NCBI RefSeq assembly: GCF_041677825.1
Contig: NZ_JBAYPG010000023.1
Span: 1-58,960 of the forward strand
From: Castellaniella sp041677825
GTDB lineage: Bacteria; Pseudomonadota; Gammaproteobacteria; Burkholderiales; Burkholderiaceae_B
Reading direction: 5' to 3'
DNA length: 58,960 nucleotides
Position 1 is the first letter of the stretch; the number at the start of each line of letters is the position of its first letter. This document shows, one piece after another, positions 43,084-52,378 of this stretch. Under the pieces are notes generated by a model. That model did not search any database, was not told the DNA's origin, and saw only the letters and a list, made by a program, of their open reading frames with translations. The translations under genes were made by a program, and so were the position numbers.

Positions 43084-43530
43084 TCAACGACCAGCGGGCG
43101 CCCGCATGGCCGTACCCGAAGTGCCCGGTGCAGAAACACCCGCAGCGCCAGGCACCCCGGCCTGGCCGGCAGCAGGGCCCGTCGGGCCGATGCTCAGGCC
43201 GGCGGCCTGCAGCGCCCGCGCGCGGCGCGGGCCAATGCCCTTGACCCGGTCGGAAAGATCATCGAAAGAATCGAACTGGCCGCCCCGTTGACGTTCTTCG
43301 AGAATGATCTGCGCCGTCTTGGGGCCAATGCCACGGATGGCGCGCAACTCGTCCAGGGTGGCCGAGTTCAGGTCTGTGGCCAGCGCACATGCAGACCAGG
43401 CCAATGCAGCCAGGCCGGCCGCCATGCAGGCACTGCGGGATCTGATGCGACGCGCAGTGCGCATGCCGCTGGCGCGGAACACCGGATTCTCGAGCGGCCT
43501 GGCCACGGTGTCATGCAGAAAGGGATTCAT
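43084..43530 (-). CDS. ComEA-family helix-hairpin-helix protein
   Basis: The 148-residue protein has a signal peptide (hydrophobic ACMAAGLAALAWSACALA) and one HhH pair: DLNSATLDELRAIRGIGPKT and FDSFDDLSDRVKGIGPRRA. Secreted single-HhH ComEA proteins bind incoming DNA in the periplasm during natural transformation. ATG at 43530 has GGAG eight bases upstream. The C-terminal third is Gly/Pro/Ala-rich without structure. No other competence gene is in the window. Confidence 0.88.
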   Translation of the reverse strand: MNPFLHDTVARPLENPVFRASGMRTARRIRSRSACMAAGLAALAWSACALATDLNSATLDELRAIRGIGPKTAQIILEERQRGGQFDSFDDLSDRVKGIGPRRARALQAAGLSIGPTGPAAGQAGVPGAAGVSAPGTSGTAMRAPAGR

Positions 43531-43618
43531 GATCGTCTCCTGTTGAAAGGTCCGATCATCATGCCAGCGCATGCCCGACGGCAGCCGCCCCCTGCAACGG
43601 CTTTGGCACAAGGTACAA

Positions 43619-44635
43619 CTACGGCGCGGCAGGATCCGCACACAGCTGGCCACGCGCCAGCAATGCATCCACGTAGCGCGCCACCCCGGTCTGCACATCC
43701 ATGAACCCGGCCTCATGGCCCGTGGCACGCAAGCGCCGGATATCGGCACAGGTGTGACTCTGATAGCGCCCCTTGAGGTCTTCGGGAAACTCGACGTACT
43801 GCAGTTGCCCGCCCGCCACCATCTCGGCAAGACTCAATGCCTCCAGGCCCTGGTGCCGGCGCAGCGCATTGACGACCGTGCTGGCCACGTCGTTGAAATC
43901 CTGGGCACGGCCCGTGCCGCAATTGAAGACCCCGGAATGCTCTGGATGGTCGAGAAAATGGAGATTCACGCGCACCACGTCATCGACGTGGATGAAGTCC
44001 CGCTGCTGGCCACCGTCGGCGTAACCATCCCAGCCCCCGAACAGGCGCACCTGCCCCTGGGCCACGTACTGGTTCATGTTGTGGAAGGCCACCGAGGCCA
44101 TGCGTCCCTTGTGCTGTTCGTTCGGACCATACACATTGAAGTAGCGCAGGCCCACGGCCGGCGCCCGCAAGCTGCCCAGGCGGCGACGCAACACCTGGTC
44201 GAACAACAGCTTGGAATACCCATAGACGTTGAGCGGCTTCTCGCAGCCAGGGTCTTCACGGTACCCGGGCCCGGCGCCGTAGACCGCAGCCGATGAGGCG
44301 TAGATGAACGGGACCGCATGCCGCTGGCAGTACTCGAACAGTTCGAGCGTGACGCGGTAATTGTTGTCCATCATGAAGTGCCCGTTGCGCTCGGTCGTAT
44401 CCGAACAGGCCCCCTGATGGAACACGGCTGCCGGCCGGGGCAAGGTTCCGGCATGCACGCGCTGACGGAACTCGTCTTTGTGGAGATAGTCGCTGATGTG
44501 ACCCGCCGCAAGATTCAGAAACTTGTCGCCATCGGTCAGGTCATCCACCGCCAGGATGTCGTCAAACCCACGCGCGTTCAGGCCACGCACCAGATTGCTG
44601 CCTATGAAGCCCGCGGCTCCGGTCACGATGATCAT
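43619..44635 (-). CDS. hldD: ADP-L-glycero-D-manno-heptose 6-epimerase
   Basis: The 338-residue extended SDR starts MIIVTGAAGFIGSNLV and has YGYSK as the catalytic pair and NVYGPNEQHKGRMASV. It makes the heptose donor for LPS inner core. ATG overlaps the heptose kinase stop by four bases. It is the last gene of lapA-lapB-rfaE1-hldD. Confidence 0.95.
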   Translation of the reverse strand: MIIVTGAAGFIGSNLVRGLNARGFDDILAVDDLTDGDKFLNLAAGHISDYLHKDEFRQRVHAGTLPRPAAVFHQGACSDTTERNGHFMMDNNYRVTLELFEYCQRHAVPFIYASSAAVYGAGPGYREDPGCEKPLNVYGYSKLLFDQVLRRRLGSLRAPAVGLRYFNVYGPNEQHKGRMASVAFHNMNQYVAQGQVRLFGGWDGYADGGQQRDFIHVDDVVRVNLHFLDHPEHSGVFNCGTGRAQDFNDVASTVVNALRRHQGLEALSLAEMVAGGQLQYVEFPEDLKGRYQSHTCADIRRLRATGHEAGFMDVQTGVARYVDALLARGQLCADPAAP

Positions 44636-45579
44636 GATGCCAACTCCTCTGCTGTCACAATGGACGTCCCCAGCTTGCCCACCACGATGCCGCCGGCACG
44701 ATTGGCCCATGCCACGGCCTCGGGCCAGCCCAGCCCCGCAGCCCGGGTCACGGCCACGGTGGCCAATACCGTGTCGCCGGCCCCGGAGACATCGAAGACT
44801 TCGTGCGCCTGGGCATCCACGTGTGTGCGCCCGGCCGCGGTATAGAGTGTCATGCCCTGCTCCGAACGGGTGATCAGCAGGGCCTCGAGCCCCAACTGGC
44901 CGCGCAGGGACTGGGCGCGCCGGGTGAGATCGCCCTCGGATTCCCAGCGCCCCACGGCATCGCGCATCTCGCTCTGGTTCGGGGTGACCATGGCGGCACC
45001 CCGATAGCGGGGATACCGATCCCCTTTGGGATCGACCAGCACCGGTACGCCTTGCGCCCTGGCCAGGGCAATCACCGATTCGACCCGGGCCAGCGTGCCC
45101 TTGGCGTAATCGGACAGGACCAGAAGATCCACCTGCTCGAGCACCGGGCGCAGGCTTTCCTGCATGGCATCGAGTGCCGTCGCGCTGGGCCCCTGCTCGA
45201 AATCCACCCGCAGCATCTGCTGCTGGCGGCCCAGAACCCGCATTTTCAGTGTCGTTTCCATACCCTGCGGATCTTCGAGCACACTGTCGTGAACGCCGGC
45301 TTCGCGCAACATGGCCCGCACCCGCGCACCCGGTTCATCGGCGCCCACGATACCCAGCAGGGACACCTGCGCACCCAGCGCAGCGACGTTGCGCGCCACG
45401 TTGGCCGCCCCCCCCAGGCGGTCCTCGCGCCGGGCGACTCGCACCACGGGCACCGGCGCTTCGGGGGAGATGCGCTCGACTTCGCCGAACCAGTAGCGGT
45501 CGAGCATGATGTCACCCATGACCAGAATCCGGGCAGCGCGCGCGCGTTCGAGCGGAAAGGGACGCAAAACAGGGTTCAT
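44632..45579 (-). CDS. rfaE: D-glycero-beta-D-manno-heptose-7-phosphate kinase (separate kinase domain, HldE1/RfaE1)
   Basis: The 315-residue PfkB-type kinase has RLGGAANVARNVAALGA and the end motif DVSGAGDTVLATVAV with the catalytic Asp. Only the kinase domain is present; the nucleotidyltransferase half fused in E. coli HldE is absent and must be encoded elsewhere, as is usual in betaproteobacteria. It overlaps lapB and hldD by four bases on each side. Confidence 0.93.
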   Translation of the reverse strand: MNPVLRPFPLERARAARILVMGDIMLDRYWFGEVERISPEAPVPVVRVARREDRLGGAANVARNVAALGAQVSLLGIVGADEPGARVRAMLREAGVHDSVLEDPQGMETTLKMRVLGRQQQMLRVDFEQGPSATALDAMQESLRPVLEQVDLLVLSDYAKGTLARVESVIALARAQGVPVLVDPKGDRYPRYRGAAMVTPNQSEMRDAVGRWESEGDLTRRAQSLRGQLGLEALLITRSEQGMTLYTAAGRTHVDAQAHEVFDVSGAGDTVLATVAVTRAAGLGWPEAVAWANRAGGIVVGKLGTSIVTAEELAS

Positions 45580-46784
45580 TGGAGTTCTTCGAGTCGGCGC
45601 GGGCGGTAGGTTTCCCAGACATTGCAGCCAGGACACTGCCAATAGAAGCGTCGTGCCTCGAACCCGCATTGGCTGCAGGCGTAACGATCGAGACGCTGGC
45701 TGTGCTTGTGGATCAGACTGCGCAACAAGCCCAGATCGGCGCCAGGCACGAGCCCATCGGACGTGGCCGATTCGCCCTGGGCCAGTTCGACCTCGAGCAG
45801 GCGGTCCAGGCCGAGCAGCGACGGGTGCGCGCGCAGGACCTCGCGCGCGAAGACCCAGGCCCGGGCAGGCCCCTGCTGCGTGCGCAAGGCCCGAAATACC
45901 ACGTTGAACAAATCCAGTGTTGGCTGTGCCCTGTACTGCAGCAGCAGCAGTTCCAGCCCTTCCTGGGCACGCCCCAGGGCCGTGAAGCATTCCAGCAGCG
46001 GCTGGGCGATCAGGCCGGCGAATTCCGGCGCACGATCCAGCACTGCCGAAAGGCTGGCCCTCTGCCCTTCCAGATCGCCCTGTGCCACGGCCCATTCGGC
46101 CCGCAGCATGTGAATGCGGGCCACGGAGGCCGGACTGCCCCCCGTTTGACGAGCGGCGTTCTCGGCCGCATCCAGTGCCCGGTCTGCCTCATCGATCAGC
46201 GCAGGGTGCGCCTCGAGGAAGACACAGGCCTGCTCGCAGTGGTAATGCGCCAGTTGCGGCACGGGCTCTTGCACCCGTGCATGCAGTTGCTGCACCGCTT
46301 CGATCGCGCGCGGCCAGTTGTGTTCGGACTCGTGGATGCGGATCAGGGCCCGCAGGGCATCCAGGGCGTGGCGCGTGGGCAGCACGGCTTCAAAACCCAT
46401 TTCAGCCCGGTCGAACATGCCCGCCTTGAGAAAATCACGCGCCAGTTCGAGCTGGGCGTTCTCACGCTCGCCCAGCGGCAGATCTTCTCGGGACAGCAGG
46501 CTCTGGTGCACGCGGATCGCGCGCTCGATTTCACCCCGGCGCCGAAACAGGCTGCCCAGTGCAAAATGCAGTTCGGTCGTTTCGGGGTCCAGCTTGGCCA
46601 CCTCGATGAAGGCATCGATCGCCCGATCGGGCTGCTCGTTGAGCAGGAAATTCAACCCCTTGAAATAGGAATCCGGCAGGTTGCGGGTCTCGGACAGCAT
46701 CTGGCGAAAGTCGAACCGCGCGGCGAGCCAGCCCAGCCCGAACAGCACGGGCACGAAAATCAGCCACCAGGGCTCGAAATCCAA
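45576..46784 (-). CDS. lapB: Lipopolysaccharide assembly protein LapB (YciM)
   Basis: The 402-residue protein has an N-terminal membrane anchor (WWLIFVPVLFGLGWLAARF), a run of TPR-type helices, and a C-terminal rubredoxin-like zinc site (YACSQCGFEARR, CPGCNVWET). LapB works with FtsH to control LpxC and hence LPS synthesis. It follows lapA by 12 bp and overlaps the heptose kinase gene. Confidence 0.93.
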   Translation of the reverse strand: MDFEPWWLIFVPVLFGLGWLAARFDFRQMLSETRNLPDSYFKGLNFLLNEQPDRAIDAFIEVAKLDPETTELHFALGSLFRRRGEIERAIRVHQSLLSREDLPLGERENAQLELARDFLKAGMFDRAEMGFEAVLPTRHALDALRALIRIHESEHNWPRAIEAVQQLHARVQEPVPQLAHYHCEQACVFLEAHPALIDEADRALDAAENAARQTGGSPASVARIHMLRAEWAVAQGDLEGQRASLSAVLDRAPEFAGLIAQPLLECFTALGRAQEGLELLLLQYRAQPTLDLFNVVFRALRTQQGPARAWVFAREVLRAHPSLLGLDRLLEVELAQGESATSDGLVPGADLGLLRSLIHKHSQRLDRYACSQCGFEARRFYWQCPGCNVWETYRPRRLEELQ

Positions 46785-46796
46785 ATCGACCTCCGA

Positions 46797-47144
46797 TCAG
46801 AGCGGTGCCAGGGGTGTTGCCGTTTCGGACAGGCTGGCCGCCGACACCGGCTCGGAGGACGCTGCACCCGCTGCGGGCCGGCCGGACAGTTCTGCGCGCA
46901 AACGGGCCGCCTCACGACGCAGGCGATGCACTTCACGGCGCCTGCGCAGCAGCGCCATGGCCGCCATGAGCAGACCGAACAGCACCCCCAGGACAAACGC
47001 CGACAGCATGACCACGATGAGAGGCACCTGAGGAATCACCTGATCGGCAAAAAAGCCAACGTCGACCGGGCCGGTATTCTTGAGCGCGAACAGCAACACG
47101 ATGACGAAAACGACCAGGCGCAGAATCCAGACCAGATAGCGCAT
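46797..47144 (-). CDS. lapA: Lipopolysaccharide assembly protein LapA-like (DUF1049)
   Basis: The 115-residue protein has two transmembrane helices (WILRLVVFVIVLLFALKN and VMLSAFVLGVLFGLLMAAM) and then a basic coiled segment (RRRREVHRLRREAARL), the LapA pattern. It partners LapB at the inner membrane. The start at 47144 has GGAG nine bases upstream; 47159 is an alternative. It heads the LPS operon. Confidence 0.88.
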   Translation of the reverse strand: MRYLVWILRLVVFVIVLLFALKNTGPVDVGFFADQVIPQVPLIVVMLSAFVLGVLFGLLMAAMALLRRRREVHRLRREAARLRAELSGRPAAGAASSEPVSAASLSETATPLAPL

Positions 47145-47294
47145 GAGACTGAGCTCCATGAGATGATCGTGCCATTGTAAGGGGAAAGGCACCCCGGCTG
47201 GCGCAGTCGCCCGCCGACACAGCCGGCTGCGTGCCCCCACCCGTCGGTGCGGCCAGCGGGCGCATGCAGCCGGTTTCCGGTACGCGTCGGCAGG

Positions 47295-47648
47295 CTAGTA
47301 TCCGCCCACCTTGCGGTCGAACAGGACAGCCTGCTTCGGGCCGGCGGGCGGATCGTCAGGGGCCTGATCGACCTTCTCGCGCAGTTCTTTACCGGGCTTG
47401 AAGTGGGGTACCCGCTTGGCCGGGACCTGCACGAGTTCACCCGAACGGGGGTTGCGCCCCAGACGCGGCTGCCGATTCGAAAGCGAAAAACTGCCAAACC
47501 CGCGGATTTCGATGCGTTGGCCCTGAGCCAATGCCAGGGCCATTGCATCGAGCACCGTGCGCACCGCCAGATCCATATCGCGAATCGACAACTGCGCATG
47601 ACGCTCGGCCAGCGTCGCGATGAGTTCGGACTTGGTCAGGCCCGACAT
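47295..47648 (-). CDS. ihfB: Integration host factor beta subunit
   Basis: The 117-residue DNA-bending protein begins MSGLTKSELIATLAERHAQL and has the flank-binding arm IRGFGSFSLSNRQPRLGRNP and VPHFKPGKELREKV. A tail of about 20 residues (QAPDDPPAGPKQAVLFDR) extends past the E. coli length. ATG overlaps the rpsA stop (TGATG), so IHF beta is translationally coupled to S1, a conserved neighbour pair. Confidence 0.93.
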   Translation of the reverse strand: MSGLTKSELIATLAERHAQLSIRDMDLAVRTVLDAMALALAQGQRIEIRGFGSFSLSNRQPRLGRNPRSGELVQVPAKRVPHFKPGKELREKVDQAPDDPPAGPKQAVLFDRKVGGY

Positions 47649-49360
47649 CAGTCGTCGCGCTGCTGATCGAGCTTGGCCTTGAGCAGGGCGCCCAGATTGG
47701 TCGTGCCCGAGGACGCACTCGCTTCGGTCATGCGCTGGATGGTCTCGGCCGTCTCGGCGTTGTCGCGTGCCTTGATCGACAACTGGATCGAGCGCGCCTT
47801 GCGATCGATGTTGATGATCATGGCCTCGACGGTGGTGCCTTCTTGCAGGACCGTCGTGGCATCCTCGACGCGGCCGGCAGAGATCTCGCCCGCGCGCAGA
47901 TAGCCTTCGACATCGACCGACAGCGTGACCACGGCCCCCCTGGGTTCGACCGATTTGATGACCCCGCTGACCACTGCGCCCTTGTCGTAGGTGGCCACGA
48001 AGTTGTTGAAGGGATCGCCCTCGAGCTGTTTGATGCCCAGGGAGATGCGTTCCTTGTCGGTATCGATGCCCAGCACGATGGTCTCGATTTCTTCGCCCTT
48101 GCGGAAGTTGCGCACCGCCTCGTCGCCCGAATCGGACCAGGAGATATCGGACAGGTGCACCAGGCCATCGATACCGCCAGGCAGGCCGACAAACACGCCA
48201 AAGTCGGTGATCGACTTGATCGCACCGCGCACCTTGTCGCCACGCTTGAAGTTGGTGGAGAAATCTTCCCAGGGATTGGGGCGGCACTGCTTCATGCCCA
48301 GCGAGATCCGGCGACGGTCTTCGTCGATTTCGAGGACCATGACTTCGACTTCCTCGCCCAGCGTGACCACCTTGCGCGGATCGACGTTCTTGTTGGTCCA
48401 GTCCATCTCGGACACGTGCACCAGCCCTTCGATGCCGTCTTCGACTTCGACGAACGCACCGTAATCGGTCAGGTTGGTGACCTTGCCGAACAGGCGTGTG
48501 CCTTGCGGATAGCGACGGCTCAGGCCGATCCAGGGGTCTTCGCCCAGCTGTTTGACCCCCAGCGAGACCCGCTGCTTTTCCTGGTCGAACTTGAGCACCT
48601 TGGCCTCGATGTCCTGGCCCACTTGCAGGACCTCGGACGGGTGGCGTACACGGCGCCAGGCCATGTCGGTAATGTGCAGCAGGCCGTCGATACCGCCGAG
48701 ATCGACAAAGGCGCCATAATCGGTGATGTTCTTGACGACACCCTTGACAATGGCCCCTTCGTGCAGGGTCTCGAGCAGCTTTTCGCGTTCTTCGCCCATG
48801 CTGGCCTCGAGCACGGCACGCCGCGACAGCACGACGTTGTTGCGCTTGCGATCGAGCTTGATGACCTTGAACTCGAGGGTCTTGCCTTCGTATGGCGTGG
48901 TGTCCTTGACAGGGCGCAGATCGACCAGGGAGCCCGGCAGAAAAGCCCGGATCGCGTTGGTCATGACGGTGAGGCCGCCCTTCACCTTGCCGGTGATGGT
49001 GCCATTGACCAGTTCACCCGACTCGAGCGCCTGTTCGAGTTGCAGCCAGGCCGACAGGCGCTTGGCCCGATCCCGGGACAGCACGGTATCGCCGTAGCCG
49101 TTTTCGAGCGAATCGATCGCGACCGACACAAAATCGCCATCTTCGACTTCGAGTTCGCCCTGGTCATTGAGGAACTCTTCGAGGGGGATATAGGCCTCTG
49201 ATTTGAGGCCGGCGTTGACCACGACAAAGTTGTGGTCGACGCGCACGACTTCGGCCGAGATGACCTCGCCCGAACGCATGTTCTGGTTCTTGATGCTGGC
49301 CGCAAAGAGATCGGCAAAGCGTTCGCCGCCCAGGGCAGCTTCAGTGTTGAGGGTGGACAT
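47648..49360 (-). CDS. rpsA: 30S ribosomal protein S1
   Basis: The 570-residue protein consists of six S1 RNA-binding domains; characteristic repeats are GAFVDLGGIDGLLHITDMAW, DYGAFVEVEDGIEGLVHVS and DFGVFVGLPGGIDGLVHLS. S1 binds mRNA at the ribosome. The start at 49360 (MSTLNTEAALGGERF) has a weak GGA upstream and is preceded by an eight-T run, as often in autoregulated rpsA leaders. Confidence 0.96.
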   Translation of the reverse strand: MSTLNTEAALGGERFADLFAASIKNQNMRSGEVISAEVVRVDHNFVVVNAGLKSEAYIPLEEFLNDQGELEVEDGDFVSVAIDSLENGYGDTVLSRDRAKRLSAWLQLEQALESGELVNGTITGKVKGGLTVMTNAIRAFLPGSLVDLRPVKDTTPYEGKTLEFKVIKLDRKRNNVVLSRRAVLEASMGEEREKLLETLHEGAIVKGVVKNITDYGAFVDLGGIDGLLHITDMAWRRVRHPSEVLQVGQDIEAKVLKFDQEKQRVSLGVKQLGEDPWIGLSRRYPQGTRLFGKVTNLTDYGAFVEVEDGIEGLVHVSEMDWTNKNVDPRKVVTLGEEVEVMVLEIDEDRRRISLGMKQCRPNPWEDFSTNFKRGDKVRGAIKSITDFGVFVGLPGGIDGLVHLSDISWSDSGDEAVRNFRKGEEIETIVLGIDTDKERISLGIKQLEGDPFNNFVATYDKGAVVSGVIKSVEPRGAVVTLSVDVEGYLRAGEISAGRVEDATTVLQEGTTVEAMIINIDRKARSIQLSIKARDNAETAETIQRMTEASASSGTTNLGALLKAKLDQQRDD

Positions 49361-49446
49361 GAAAAAAAATCCGTAAGCCTGAATGAGGCAACACACCGGA
49401 CAAAGTGCCGGTGGAGTCAGAAAAACCCTGCAGCGCAGCTGGCAGG

Positions 49447-50127
49447 CTACGCAGCAAGCCCACGTGCCCGGCACAGGCCGAGCACTTGTTGCACCACGGA
49501 TTCGACCCCGAGATGGGACGAATCCACGATGACGGCATCATGCGCAGCCACAAGCGGCGCATGCGCCCGACCCCGATCACGCAGATCACGCAACCGAAGG
49601 TCTTCCAAAAGGTCGGTAATGTTAACCGAAATCCCTTTTTCGATCAACTGCTTATGTCGTCTTTCGGCACGTATCGCGACATCGGCATCGAGAAAAACCT
49701 TGAGCGCGGCGTCAGGGAACACCACCGTACCCATGTCGCGCCCATCGGCCACCAGGCCAGGTGGCGCCCGAAAGCTGCGCTGGCGCTCGAGAAGGGCTGC
49801 GCGCACTTCGGGCCATGCAGCCACCCGCGAGGCCAGCACGCCGATTGCTTCCGTACGGATGTCATCACCCACCGGCAAATCACCCAGGAACACCTGCCCG
49901 TCTTCGAAACGGGCATCCAGCCCGCGTGCCTGGCTGGCCGCCTGCCGTGCATCGGAGCCATCTCCACCCGCCTGCTGCACCGCCAGGGCCGTGAGGCGAT
50001 ACAGCGCGCCGCTGTCGAGTACGTGCCAGCCCAGCGCTTGCGCGACATGGCGCGCAATCGTGCCCTTGCCGGACGCCGTCGGGCCATCGATGGTGATCAC
50101 CGGAACCGCAGAATCTCCAGAGTGCAT
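49447..50127 (-). CDS. cmk: Cytidylate kinase
   Basis: The 226-residue kinase has the P-loop GPTASGKGTIA, DSGALYRLTAL, and VADGRDMGTVVFPDA with RAERRHKQL. It phosphorylates CMP and dCMP. It lies between aroA and rpsA, the common betaproteobacterial order. GGGGC precedes the ATG at 50127. Confidence 0.95.
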   Translation of the reverse strand: MHSGDSAVPVITIDGPTASGKGTIARHVAQALGWHVLDSGALYRLTALAVQQAGGDGSDARQAASQARGLDARFEDGQVFLGDLPVGDDIRTEAIGVLASRVAAWPEVRAALLERQRSFRAPPGLVADGRDMGTVVFPDAALKVFLDADVAIRAERRHKQLIEKGISVNITDLLEDLRLRDLRDRGRAHAPLVAAHDAVIVDSSHLGVESVVQQVLGLCRARGLAA

Positions 50128-50144
50128 GGCAAGCCCCTGCCCCT

Positions 50145-51488
50145 TCAGGCCGTGTCGAATGAAGCGGCCGGGCCGGACACCAGACGCTGAAAATCATCAA
50201 AATAGCCCGGATACGTCTTGGACACGCAGCCGGGATCCAGCACGGTCACGGGCACCGGCCCGAAACTGGCCAGGGAAAAACACATGGCCATGCGGTGGTC
50301 ATCGTAGGTCTGGATCTCTGCGGCACGCCATCGATCGCGTTCGAGCGGATACACCGTGAGCCAGTCTTCACCCGCCACCGCGTGGGCTCCAAGCCTGCCA
50401 AGCTCGGCCTGCATGGCGGCAATGCGGTCGGTTTCCTTGACCCGCCAGCTGCCAATGTTGCGCAAACGACAGGGGCCATCGGCATACAGCGCCAGAACGG
50501 CAGCGGTCATGGCCGCATCCGGGATCTGGTTGAAGTCCAGATCGAACGCACGCAGCTGTTCTCCAAAAGCGACGGATACGCCACGCACCGTCATCGCGTG
50601 GGGTTCGCGCATGACTTCAGCCCCCATGGCCTCGATCACCTCGGCAAATGCCACATCACCCTGCACACTGTCCGTACCCACGCCTTCGATACGTACCGGG
50701 CCGCCGGCAATGGCCCCCAGGCCCAGGAAATAGGACGCCGATGACGCATCCCCTTCGATCGGCAGACTGGCCACTGGCCGGTAGGCCACGCCAGCGGGGA
50801 TCTCGAAGCGCTGCCAGTCGACATTGCGCACCGTCACACCGAAACGCGCCATCAGATCCAGCGTGATGCGGATGTAGGGTTGCGAAATCAGGGGTCCATC
50901 GAGTTCGATGACCACGGGTTGTGCAGCGGCTGCGGCAAGAATCGGCGCCGCCATGAGCAATGCCGTGAGGAACTGGCTGGAGACCGTGGCCCGCACGCGT
51001 ACGGTTTGGCGGGCATCGGGCTGCCCCGTGCGGATGCGCAATGGTGGATAGCCTTCCTGGCCTTCGTACTCGATGACGCAGCCCATGCCCCGCAGTGCCT
51101 GCACCAGGTCACCCACCGGGCGTTCATGCATGCGCGGCACACCGGCCAGGCGGTAATCGCCGCCCATCAGCGCCAGCGCTGCCGTCAGGGGCCGCATGGC
51201 CGTACCGGCGTTGCCGAGAAACAGATCGGCCTGCCGCACGGGCCAGCGTGGGCCGCCGCGTACCTGCACGGCATCGCGCCCGACAGGGGTGATCTCGAGG
51301 CCCAGGGTACGCAAGGCCGCAAGCATCACGCGCGTGTCATCGGAGTCGAGCAGGCCGGCAAGGCCCGTGCGCCCCTGTGCGAGTGCAGCCAGCAGCAGCG
51401 CACGATTCGACAGGCTCTTGGAGCCGGGCAATGAAACCGTACCACGGGCCTGCGTCACCGGGGGCAAGAACAGGGATGGCGTCGTCAT
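50145..51488 (-). CDS. aroA: 3-phosphoshikimate 1-carboxyvinyltransferase (EPSP synthase)
   Basis: The 447-residue enzyme has LPGSKSLSNRALLLAALA, LFLGNAGTAMRPLTAALA, EGDASSASYFLG and DHRMAMCFSLA. It joins PEP to shikimate-3-phosphate in the shikimate pathway. Gly in GNAGTAMRP is the glyphosate-sensitive class I form. ATG overlaps the tyrA stop by four bases. Confidence 0.95.
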   Translation of the reverse strand: MTTPSLFLPPVTQARGTVSLPGSKSLSNRALLLAALAQGRTGLAGLLDSDDTRVMLAALRTLGLEITPVGRDAVQVRGGPRWPVRQADLFLGNAGTAMRPLTAALALMGGDYRLAGVPRMHERPVGDLVQALRGMGCVIEYEGQEGYPPLRIRTGQPDARQTVRVRATVSSQFLTALLMAAPILAAAAAQPVVIELDGPLISQPYIRITLDLMARFGVTVRNVDWQRFEIPAGVAYRPVASLPIEGDASSASYFLGLGAIAGGPVRIEGVGTDSVQGDVAFAEVIEAMGAEVMREPHAMTVRGVSVAFGEQLRAFDLDFNQIPDAAMTAAVLALYADGPCRLRNIGSWRVKETDRIAAMQAELGRLGAHAVAGEDWLTVYPLERDRWRAAEIQTYDDHRMAMCFSLASFGPVPVTVLDPGCVSKTYPGYFDDFQRLVSGPAASFDTA

Positions 51489-52378
51489 TCGTCGGGATTC
51501 CTGCCGCCCCAGAAGCGCCGTGCCAGGGCGGCCTGCTCGAGCAGGGCCTCGAGGGCTTCGGGGTCGGATGGGTCCTGCAGGCTGGCGCGCAGCTGCTGCA
51601 GGACATGCATGAATTCATCCAGTTCGCCCAGCACGGCTGTGCGATTGGACAGGAAGATGTCGCGCCAGACTTCGGCCGAGCCCGCGGCAATCCGGGTAAA
51701 GTCGCGAAAACCGGTGCCTGCGAGATTGAGGCGCACATCGGCATCACCCGAGCGCACCACCTGTGCCATATAGGCGGCTGACAGAAAATGGGGCAGGTGG
51801 CTGATCGAGGCCAGCGCGCGATCATGCGCCTCGGGCGTCATGAGCTGCACCCGCGCCCCACAGGCTTCCCAGATGCGGATCAGGTGATGCAGCTGCACCC
51901 CGGGCGTGTCCTCGAAGGGCGTCAGCACCACCTTGCGCCCATGAAAGAGCATGGCGTCAGCGGCTTCCGGGCCCGCCATTTCAGACCCGGCAATCGGGTG
52001 CCCCGGGATGAACTGCCTGCTGCGCGCCCCCAGATGGCTGCGGGCCATCCGGGCGACATCCTGCTTGGTGCTGCCGGCGTCGGTGATCAAGGTCTGTTGG
52101 CGCAGCAGGGGAGCCAGGCGCCGCAGCACATCTGCCATGGCGCGTATGGGCGTGGCCAGAAGGATCAGGTCGGCGCGCGCAGCCGCCTGATCGAGCTCGA
52201 CCACTTCGTCGATCAGGCCCAGTTCGCGGGCACGCTGCAGCGCGGCGGGCGTGCGCCCGACCCCCAGGACCCGACCGACCTGCCCCACGCGGCGCAGCGC
52301 CGCGGCAAACGAGCCACCGATCAGGCCGGTGCCAACGACAGCCAGAACCGGCACCAGGGGCACAGGGTGTCCACTCAT
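51485..52378 (-). CDS. tyrA: Prephenate dehydrogenase
   Basis: The 297-residue protein has a Rossmann start VVGTGLIGGSFAAALRR, ATPIRAMADVL, and HPIAGSEMAGPEAAD with a catalytic His region. It makes 4-hydroxyphenylpyruvate (or arogenate to tyrosine) for tyrosine synthesis. It overlaps hisC and aroA by four bases each. No chorismate mutase or ACT domain is attached. Confidence 0.93.
   Translation of the reverse strand: MSGHPVPLVPVLAVVGTGLIGGSFAAALRRVGQVGRVLGVGRTPAALQRARELGLIDEVVELDQAAARADLILLATPIRAMADVLRRLAPLLRQQTLITDAGSTKQDVARMARSHLGARSRQFIPGHPIAGSEMAGPEAADAMLFHGRKVVLTPFEDTPGVQLHHLIRIWEACGARVQLMTPEAHDRALASISHLPHFLSAAYMAQVVRSGDADVRLNLAGTGFRDFTRIAAGSAEVWRDIFLSNRTAVLGELDEFMHVLQQLRASLQDPSDPEALEALLEQAALARRFWGGRNPDE

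Noticed and set aside
47843..49201. 452-codon plus-strand frame opposite rpsA
   Set aside because: rpsA with six S1 domains is certain on the other strand; the shadow mirrors its codon bias.
49393..49424. CACCGG/CCGGTG hairpin between cmk and rpsA as a terminator
   Set aside because: The stem is only 6 bp with an 8-nt loop and has no adjacent T-run; cmk and rpsA probably share transcripts.
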